Assembly (NCBI RefSeq): GCF_000759835.1
Contig: NZ_BBNB01000007.1
Span: 1 to 64,000 of the forward strand
From: Citrobacter sedlakii NBRC 105722
GTDB lineage: Bacteria > Pseudomonadota > Gammaproteobacteria > Enterobacterales > Enterobacteriaceae
Reading direction: 5' to 3'
Length of the DNA stretch: 64,000 nt
In this document: positions 58,422 to 64,000 of the stretch, in pieces
How the letters are laid out: each line of letters begins with the position of its first letter
Numbering within the stretch: the first letter of the stretch is position 1
Program-made: the position numbers and the translations under genes
The notes under the pieces: generated by a model
What the model was told of the DNA's origin: nothing
Seen by the model: only the letters and a program-made list of their open reading frames with translations
Database searches by the model: none

Positions 58422-59549
58422 TTAATCCAGTCCCAGTACGCCGCGTAGCAGCGCGAGATCTTCCGCGAGCGCGGTAATTGGTCCCTTCAGGGCGTTACGG
58501 TCAGCCCCGGTCAGCTTGTCGTAGGTTTCAAAGCCGTCCGGGGTGCGGTATTTCGCGAGGATGGTATCGACTTTTTTAAAGTTAGCATCCACCTTTGCCA
58601 GCAGTTCGGCGTTTGCATCCTGCAACTGCGGACGCAACAGGTTGACAATTTTCTGCGCGCCATCAACGTTGGCCTGGAAATCCCACAGATCGGTGCGGCT
58701 GTAGCGTTCTTCTTCGCCACTGATTTTGGTGGCGGCCACCTCTTCAATCAGCGCCGCAGCCCCACCCACCACTTTGGACGGCGGGAAAGCAAGTTCACTG
58801 ATGCGTTTTTGCAGATCCTGCACGTCCGCATACAGCCTGTCGGCGTACTGCGCCATACCTTTATTGCTATTGTCGCTGAACAGTGCCTTTTCCAGACGGT
58901 GAAAACCGGTGAATTTCGGGTCAGCGGCTTTCTGTTCGTAGTCGTCTTCGCGGGCATCAATGCTGCCGTCGAGATCGGAGAACAGTTCGGCAATCGGTTC
59001 AATACGTTCATAATGTTGCCGCGTCGGCGCATACAGCGACTTCGCTTTATTCATGTCGCCTGCCTTCACCGCATCGGTAAAGGCTTTTGTCCCGGACACC
59101 AGTTGCGCGGTTTCGGCGGTGACATAGGCTTTGTATTCGCTAATGGCGTCGCTCAGACGTAACAGCGCGTCGCTTTGCGCCCCTTCAACGCTAGCGGCGC
59201 CTTTAACAACCAGCTTCCCTTTGGGATTGGTCAGCAGGCCGCAGGTCATTTCATATTCTCCCGGCTGCAGATTGGCGGTCATTTTCTGGCTGAAACCGGG
59301 CGCGATATTTTCGCGCTCTTCAACCACCATCACCCCTTTAAGGATTTCCCATTCCAGCGCTTTCTGACTGTGGTTTCGAATGATAAATTGTGTCTTACCG
59401 GCGTTCACCGTAAGCGTCATCGGCTCGCACCGTTTATCGGTTACCGTCACATTCACTTGCGGCACGTCGGCGGCATGCGCCGACAAGGCGGAAGCGAAAA
59501 GCGCGGCCATGCCAGGCAGCAGCGCACTCATGCGGAAGTTTTTCGTCAT
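58422..59549 (-). CDS. efeO: Periplasmic iron-binding protein EfeO
   Basis: This periplasmic component of the EfeUOB ferrous-iron transporter has a 375-residue precursor with a signal peptide (about 1-26, ending ALSAHA). The N-terminal cupredoxin-like domain (about 30-120, [15 protein letters not shown] and MTCGLL) is followed by a C-terminal M75 peptidase-like domain (about 130-375) with the family HxxE-type motif in [15 protein letters not shown] 59549 has AAAGGG six bases upstream and gives the K-12 length; the ATG at 59555 touches that site. It lies between efeU and efeB. Confidence 0.95.
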   Translation of the reverse strand: MTKNFRMSALLPGMAALFASALSAHAADVPQVNVTVTDKRCEPMTLTVNAGKTQFIIRNHSQKALEWEILKGVMVVEERENIAPGFSQKMTANLQPGEYEMTCGLLTNPKGKLVVKGAASVEGAQSDALLRLSDAISEYKAYVTAETAQLVSGTKAFTDAVKAGDMNKAKSLYAPTRQHYERIEPIAELFSDLDGSIDAREDDYEQKAADPKFTGFHRLEKALFSDNSNKGMAQYADRLYADVQDLQKRISELAFPPSKVVGGAAALIEEVAATKISGEEERYSRTDLWDFQANVDGAQKIVNLLRPQLQDANAELLAKVDANFKKVDTILAKYRTPDGFETYDKLTGADRNALKGPITALAEDLALLRGVLGLD

Positions 59550-59602
59550 GACCATCCCTTTAAAGTATGTTGTAACTAATTAAAAATTTGCGTCGCACTG
59601 CC

Positions 59603-60436
59603 TTATGGCGTGATGCCTGACGCGGTTGCGCCTGTACGCGGCGGCAATACAAACAGCACCAGCGCCGGTATCAGATAGATAAACCAGACCGCCACCTCGC
59701 TAACGCTTGGCGCTTCCTGGTAACCAAAAATGCCTTCCATCAGGGTGCCAAACAATGAATGTGTCGACAGAACGGCGCTCATATCAAACGCAACGTCCTG
59801 GAAGTGATTCCACAGCCCCGCCTCGTGGAAGGCGCGGATCGCGCCCGCCGCCAGACCTGCCGCCACCAGTAAAATGAACAGGCTGGTCCATTTAAAGAAG
59901 GCTGCCAGAATCAGACGAATGCCGCCCCAATAAAGTAAGAAGCCCAGGATCACGGCAGTGGCCAGCCCCAGCAGCGCCCCTACCGGCGGCCAGAGACCCA
60001 CGTCCTGTTGAAACGCGGCCAGCAGAAAAAAGACCGACTCCAGCCCTTCCCTCGCTACTGCAAAAAAGACCATCAGGATCAGCGCCCAGCCCTGGTGATT
60101 GCCGCGTTGCAGCGCATTGTCCACCGCCTGTTCAAGCGCCACCTTGACGTTGCGCGATACTCTCCGCATCCAGAACACCATCCAGGTGAGGATCGCGACC
60201 GCAATCACCGCCACTATCCCTTCGAACAGTTCCTGCTCTTTTTGTGGAAACTCGCCGGTCGTCTCGTTAATCACAACCCCAAGCCCAAGACAAAGCGCGG
60301 CGGCGAGAATAACGCCAACCCACATTGCGCGGATCCAACGCCCCCGCTGGGTTCGCTTCAGGTAACTGGCTATCAGGCTGACAATCAGCGCGGCTTCCAG
60401 CCCTTCACGCAACATAATCAGAAACGGAACAAACAT
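59603..60436 (-). CDS. efeU: Ferrous iron permease EfeU (intact)
   Basis: This is an Ftr1-type permease of the inner membrane. The 277-residue protein has seven hydrophobic segments and two REGLE iron-binding motifs, LREGLEAALI near the N-terminus and AREGLESVFF midway. In E. coli K-12 this gene is frameshifted and inactive, while other strains have it intact (established). Here the frame is complete. ATG 60436 is used; a GTG three codons earlier is also in frame. First gene of efeUOB, behind a Fur box. Confidence 0.95.
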   Translation of the reverse strand: MFVPFLIMLREGLEAALIVSLIASYLKRTQRGRWIRAMWVGVILAAALCLGLGVVINETTGEFPQKEQELFEGIVAVIAVAILTWMVFWMRRVSRNVKVALEQAVDNALQRGNHQGWALILMVFFAVAREGLESVFFLLAAFQQDVGLWPPVGALLGLATAVILGFLLYWGGIRLILAAFFKWTSLFILLVAAGLAAGAIRAFHEAGLWNHFQDVAFDMSAVLSTHSLFGTLMEGIFGYQEAPSVSEVAVWFIYLIPALVLFVLPPRTGATASGITP

Positions 60437-60494
60437 GCCGGACACCCTTAACGTTATTGTCAGTCAATTAATGCAAAGAAAAGTAAATTAGAGT

Positions 60495-60512
60495 GATAGT
60501 GATTATCATTAC
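60495..60512 (-). promoter_or_regulatory. Fur box of efeUOB
   Basis: GATAGTGATTATCATTAC matches the Fur consensus GATAATGATAATCATTATC closely. It lies about 60 bases upstream of efeU on the minus strand. E. coli efeUOB is Fur- and CpxR-regulated (established). Confidence 0.85.
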
Positions 60513-60610
60513 GCAAAATAAAAATTCAAGCGGAATGTCATGAGAATGATATCTGAATGTAAACACTTAGCGAGGTAAGAATACGTGCCGTTGGGTAAAT
60601 GGGCGGTGAT

Positions 60611-60635
60611 AAAAAGGCCCGCTTTGAGCGGGCCT
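60611..60635 (-). terminator. Terminator of putP
   Basis: Stem AGGCCCGCT / AGCGGGCCT with a three-base loop is followed on the minus strand by five T, about 55 bases after the putP stop and before the efeU promoter. Confidence 0.85.
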
Positions 60636-60690
60636 GGAAAGTCGTTGGGCGGAACCTGCAGAAGGTCTCGCGGCAAAGAATGTCTAACGA

Positions 60691-62199
60691 TTAATTTTCC
60701 TGCAAACGCGACGGCGGTGCAGAGTGATAGTGCGCATCCGCCTCAGCGAAGCGTTGTAGCATGGCAGACGACGGCGCTTTCCCCAGCAGACTGAAGATAA
60801 CTATCCCGATACTGCCAAAGATAAAGCCAGGAATGATTTCGTACAGATCCAGCCAGCCAAAGTGCTTCCAGACAATAACGGTGGCTGCGCCGATAATCAT
60901 CCCCGCCAGCGCGCCGTTGCGGGTCATTCGCGGCCACAAGACGGAGAACAGCACGACCGGACCAAACGCGGCGCCAAAACCGGCCCAGGCGTAGCTCACC
61001 AGACCCAACACGCGGTTGTCCGGATTGGCAGCCAGGGCGATCGCCACCAGCGCCACCACCAACACCATCACGCGCCCGACCCACACCAGTTCCTGCTGAC
61101 TTGCCCCTTTGCGTAGAAACGCCTTGTACAAATCTTCCGTAATCGCGCTGGAACAGACCAACAGTTGGCAGCTGAGCGTGGACATCACCGCCGCCAGAAT
61201 CGCGGACAGCAGAATACCGGCAATCCACGGATTAAACAGGATTTGCGCCAGCTCAATGAACACTCGCTCAGCGTTTTGATCCACCGCGCCCGCCAGCGCC
61301 GGATTGTTAGTAAAGTATGCGATGCCAAAGAAACCGACCGCTACCGCTCCCGCCAGGCAGAGGATCATCCAGGCCATACTGATGCGCCGTGCGTGGACGA
61401 TACTGTGGTGGGAATCCGCCGCCATAAAACGCGCCAGAATATGCGGCTGACCGAAGTAGCCCAGCCCCCAGCCCATCAGGGAAATAATGGCCACAACATT
61501 CAGTCCTTTAAGCATGTCGACATTTTCAATGCTCTTTTGCTTGATCACTTCCAGCGACTCGCCAAAGCCGCCAACGCCGATAATCACCATTACCGGGGTC
61601 AGGATCAGTGCGAAAATCATCAGGCTGGCCTGTACAGTGTCGGTCCAGCTTACTGCCAGGAATCCGCCAATAAAGGTGTACAGGATGGTCGCCGCCGCGC
61701 CTGCCCACAGAGCGGTTTCATAGCTCATGCCAAATGTGCTTTCAAACAGACGCGCGCCGGCTACAATCCCGGACGCGCAGTAAATCGTAAAGAACAGCAG
61801 GATCACCAGCGCGGAGATAATGCGCAGGATCCGGCTTTTATCTTCAAAGCGACCGGTGAAATAATCCGGCAGCGTCAGGGCGTTATTGTTGTATTCCGTG
61901 TGTACGCGCAGGCGTCCGGCAACCAGCTTCCAGTTAATCCATGCGCCTAATGTCAAACCGATAGCAATCCAGCTTTCCGAAATACCGGAAAGAAAAATCG
62001 CGCCAGGTAAGCCCATCAGCAGCCAGCCGCTCATATCCGAAGCGCCTGCGGATAACGCCGTGACGAAAGGGCCGAGGCTGCGACCACCCAAAATATAATC
62101 ATCAAAGTTCTTGGTTGAACGCCAGGCGATAAAGCCAATCAATATCATGCCAAAAATATATACGCAGAATGTCACCAGCATCGGTGTGCTAATTGCCAT
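60691..62199 (-). CDS. putP: Sodium/proline symporter PutP
   Basis: This 502-residue inner-membrane transporter of the SSS family brings in L-proline with Na+. About 13 membrane segments are expected. Substrate- and sodium-site segments are visible: LGGRSLGPFVTALSAGASDMSGWLLMG-type start (Ser in SAGASDMSG, about 50-58) and the later SAILAAVMSTLSCQLLV. Intact. It diverges from putA across a 397-base control region. Confidence 0.97.
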   Translation of the reverse strand: MAISTPMLVTFCVYIFGMILIGFIAWRSTKNFDDYILGGRSLGPFVTALSAGASDMSGWLLMGLPGAIFLSGISESWIAIGLTLGAWINWKLVAGRLRVHTEYNNNALTLPDYFTGRFEDKSRILRIISALVILLFFTIYCASGIVAGARLFESTFGMSYETALWAGAAATILYTFIGGFLAVSWTDTVQASLMIFALILTPVMVIIGVGGFGESLEVIKQKSIENVDMLKGLNVVAIISLMGWGLGYFGQPHILARFMAADSHHSIVHARRISMAWMILCLAGAVAVGFFGIAYFTNNPALAGAVDQNAERVFIELAQILFNPWIAGILLSAILAAVMSTLSCQLLVCSSAITEDLYKAFLRKGASQQELVWVGRVMVLVVALVAIALAANPDNRVLGLVSYAWAGFGAAFGPVVLFSVLWPRMTRNGALAGMIIGAATVIVWKHFGWLDLYEIIPGFIFGSIGIVIFSLLGKAPSSAMLQRFAEADAHYHSAPPSRLQEN

Positions 62200-62361
62200 A
62201 AATTCTCCAAACTTTACTGTTTTATTGCTCTGCCGGAACGTGACAGAGCATGTTGTATTTGCCAGGCGACCGTATCCTGCCGGAAGCGCGGGTTATTCAC
62301 AATCGATTTAACACACCATTTACATCAATTTTTATTGCAGATGAATACTATTTTCTTGCAG

Positions 62362-62536
62362 GTTGCACTCTCTCACATTTTTTACGGTTGCACCTTTTAA
62401 AAGTGTTAAGTGCCGCAGAGAAAAAGATACCGTTATTCTTTTCGCTGCGGTCATAGCGCTTTCTTTTATTAACAATTCATTCATTTTTAAGCTTGTTATG
62501 CAGGTCACATTTAACGTGGTTGCACAAAGTTGCAAC
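62362..62536. promoter_or_regulatory. PutA operator sites in the putP-putA gap
   Basis: PutA in its DNA-binding form recognises GTTGCA. The gap has GTTGCA at 62362-62367, 62387-62392, 62519-62524 and 62529-62534, the last overlapping an inverted copy (62531-62536, giving GTTGCAAC). Two sites lie on the putP side and three on the putA side, consistent with repression of both genes when proline is absent (established for E. coli and Salmonella). Confidence 0.8.
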
Positions 62537-62596
62537 ATAGTGGATATTTCTCGATAACTAATCGCAGGACATTACCGAATAACAGGAGCAGACGGC

Positions 62597-64000
62597 ATGG
62601 GAACCACCACGATGGGGGTTAAACTGGACGACGCCACGCGTGAACGAATTAAGCTGGCGGCCACGCGCATTGATCGCACCCCGCACTGGCTGATCAAGCA
62701 GGCCATTTTTAATTATCTGGAAAAGCTGGAAAATGAAGACGCGTTACCGGAGCTTCCGGCGTTGCTGGCAGGCGCGGCAAACGAAGGCGATGAACCGTCT
62801 GCCGCGCAGGAAGACGTTCATCAGCCGTTCCTCGAATTTGCCGAGCAGATCCTGCCGCAGTCGGTTTCGCGCGCCGCCATTACCGCAGCGTACCGTCGTT
62901 CAGAAACCGACGCCGTTTCCATGCTGATGGAACAAGCGCGTTTGCCGCAGCCGGTCGCCGAACAAGCGCACAAGCTGGCATATCAGTTGGCGGATAAACT
63001 GCGCAACCAGAAAACCGCCAGCGGTCGCGCCGGGATGGTTCAGGGACTGTTGCAGGAATTTTCCCTCTCTTCGCAGGAAGGCGTAGCCCTGATGTGTCTG
63101 GCGGAAGCGCTACTGCGTATTCCGGACAAAGCAACGCGTGACGCCCTGATCCGTGACAAGATCAGCAACGGAAACTGGCATTCACACATTGGTCGTAGCC
63201 CGTCGCTGTTTGTCAACGCCGCCACCTGGGGGTTGCTGTTCACGGGCAAACTGGTTTCCACCCATAACGAAGCCAATCTTTCTCGCTCGCTGAACCGCAT
63301 AATCGGCAAAAGCGGCGAACCGTTGATCCGCAAAGGCGTGGATATGGCGATGCGTCTGATGGGCGAGCAGTTCGTGACCGGTGAAACCATCGCCGAAGCC
63401 CTGGCGAACGCCCGCAAGCTGGAGGAGAAAGGTTTCCGCTATTCTTACGATATGCTCGGCGAAGCCGCGCTGACCGCTGCCGATGCGCAGGCTTATATGG
63501 TTTCTTACCAGCAGGCGATCCACGCGATTGGTAAAGCGTCCAATGGTCGCGGCATCTATGAAGGACCGGGGATCTCCATCAAGCTCTCCGCCCTGCACCC
63601 GCGCTACAGCCGCGCGCAATACGATCGGGTGATGGAAGAACTCTATCCGCGGCTGAAGTCCCTGACGCTGCTGGCGCGTCAGTACGATATTGGGATCAAT
63701 ATTGACGCAGAAGAAGCCGACCGTCTGGAAATCTCCTTAGACCTGCTGGAAAAACTGTGTTTTGAACCAGAGCTGGCGGGCTGGAACGGGATTGGCTTTG
63801 TGATTCAGGCTTACCAGAAGCGCTGTCCGTTTGTGATTGATTACCTGATCGATTTGGCCACCCGCAGCCGCCGTCGCCTGATGATCCGCCTGGTGAAAGG
63901 CGCTTACTGGGACAGCGAGATCAAGCGCGCGCAGATGGAAGGTCTGGAAGGCTATCCGGTCTATACCCGTAAGGTGTACACCGATGTTTCTTACCTGGCC
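62597..64000 (+). CDS. putA: Trifunctional proline utilisation protein PutA (partial)
   Basis: This oxidises proline to glutamate and represses put genes. Only the first 468 residues are present; the gene continues past the window, and the full protein has about 1,320 residues. An N-terminal ribbon-helix-helix (about 2-47, MGVKLDDATRERIKLAATRI) is the DNA-binding part. An arm domain and the start of the FAD-dependent proline dehydrogenase barrel follow (GISIKLSALHPRYSR, INIDAEEADRLE, RLVKGAYWDSE). ATG 62597 has AGGAG upstream. The reading frame is open to the end. Confidence 0.95.
   Translation, partial: MGTTTMGVKLDDATRERIKLAATRIDRTPHWLIKQAIFNYLEKLENEDALPELPALLAGAANEGDEPSAAQEDVHQPFLEFAEQILPQSVSRAAITAAYRRSETDAVSMLMEQARLPQPVAEQAHKLAYQLADKLRNQKTASGRAGMVQGLLQEFSLSSQEGVALMCLAEALLRIPDKATRDALIRDKISNGNWHSHIGRSPSLFVNAATWGLLFTGKLVSTHNEANLSRSLNRIIGKSGEPLIRKGVDMAMRLMGEQFVTGETIAEALANARKLEEKGFRYSYDMLGEAALTAADAQAYMVSYQQAIHAIGKASNGRGIYEGPGISIKLSALHPRYSRAQYDRVMEELYPRLKSLTLLARQYDIGINIDAEEADRLEISLDLLEKLCFEPELAGWNGIGFVIQAYQKRCPFVIDYLIDLATRSRRRLMIRLVKGAYWDSEIKRAQMEGLEGYPVYTRKVYTDVSYLA

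Noticed and set aside
1..64000. CRISPR array, tRNA, rRNA or complete insertion sequence
   Set aside because: No regularly spaced repeats, no tRNA-like cloverleaf, no rRNA sequence and no transposase frame were seen in the window.

Overview
The window is chromosomal DNA of an enterobacterium. From sdaA to znuB almost every gene matches, in order and strand, the 40-42 minute segment of the Escherichia coli K-12 map. Three departures point to the Salmonella/Citrobacter side of the family, with Citrobacter the more likely guess. There is a second PBP3 (FtsI)-like transpeptidase between rlmA and cspC, as known in Salmonella. A four-gene chaperone-usher fimbrial operon with a LuxR-type regulator lies where K-12 has pphA. 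After znuB the K-12 order ends and the phoH-efeBOU-putPA block, near 23 minutes in K-12, follows directly. The species is an inference from gene content.

Layout. 1-684: a GC-rich, hairpin-rich stretch bounded by 27-base direct repeats, then the sdaA leader. 685-12623: serine deaminase, an EAL phosphodiesterase, a TerC/CBS membrane protein, the mannose PTS (manXYZ), yobD, the manganese exporter mntP behind paired MntR-like boxes and a yybP-ykoY riboswitch, rlmA and the PBP3 paralogue. 12750-20413: cspC with a shortened yobF, yebO, mgrB with a PhoP box, yobH, kdgR, yebQ, htpX, prc. 20433-27891: proQ, msrC, letAB, rsmF, yebV, yebW. 27963-34847: fimbriae and regulator. 34973-35270: the SdsR/RyeA antisense RNA pair. 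35298-42314: copper genes yobA-yebZ-yebY, holE, yobB, exoX, ptrB, yebE, yebF and LexA-controlled yebG. 42446-50664: PurR-controlled purT, then eda, edd, zwf, hexR and pykA, the Entner-Doudoroff and lower-glycolysis cluster with GntR and HexR operators. 50772-55762: lpxM, mepM and the Zur-controlled zinc importer znuA/znuCB. 55831-64000: phoH, the efeUOB iron importer with a Fur box, and the divergent putP/putA pair. putA runs off the right edge.

Themes: metal homeostasis (MntP, CopC/CopD-like, ZnuABC, EfeUOB), envelope maintenance (HtpX, Prc, LetAB, LpxM, MepM, PBP3 paralogue) and carbon entry (ManXYZ, Edd/Eda, Zwf, PykA, SdaA, PutA). Most of the sequence is core genome. The accessory parts are the left edge, the PBP3 paralogue, the fimbrial locus and the junction after znuB. 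I saw no CRISPR array, tRNA, rRNA, complete insertion sequence or defence system, and nothing that is clearly an undescribed multi-gene system. Gene names were assigned by recognising the proteins from memory, without a database search.
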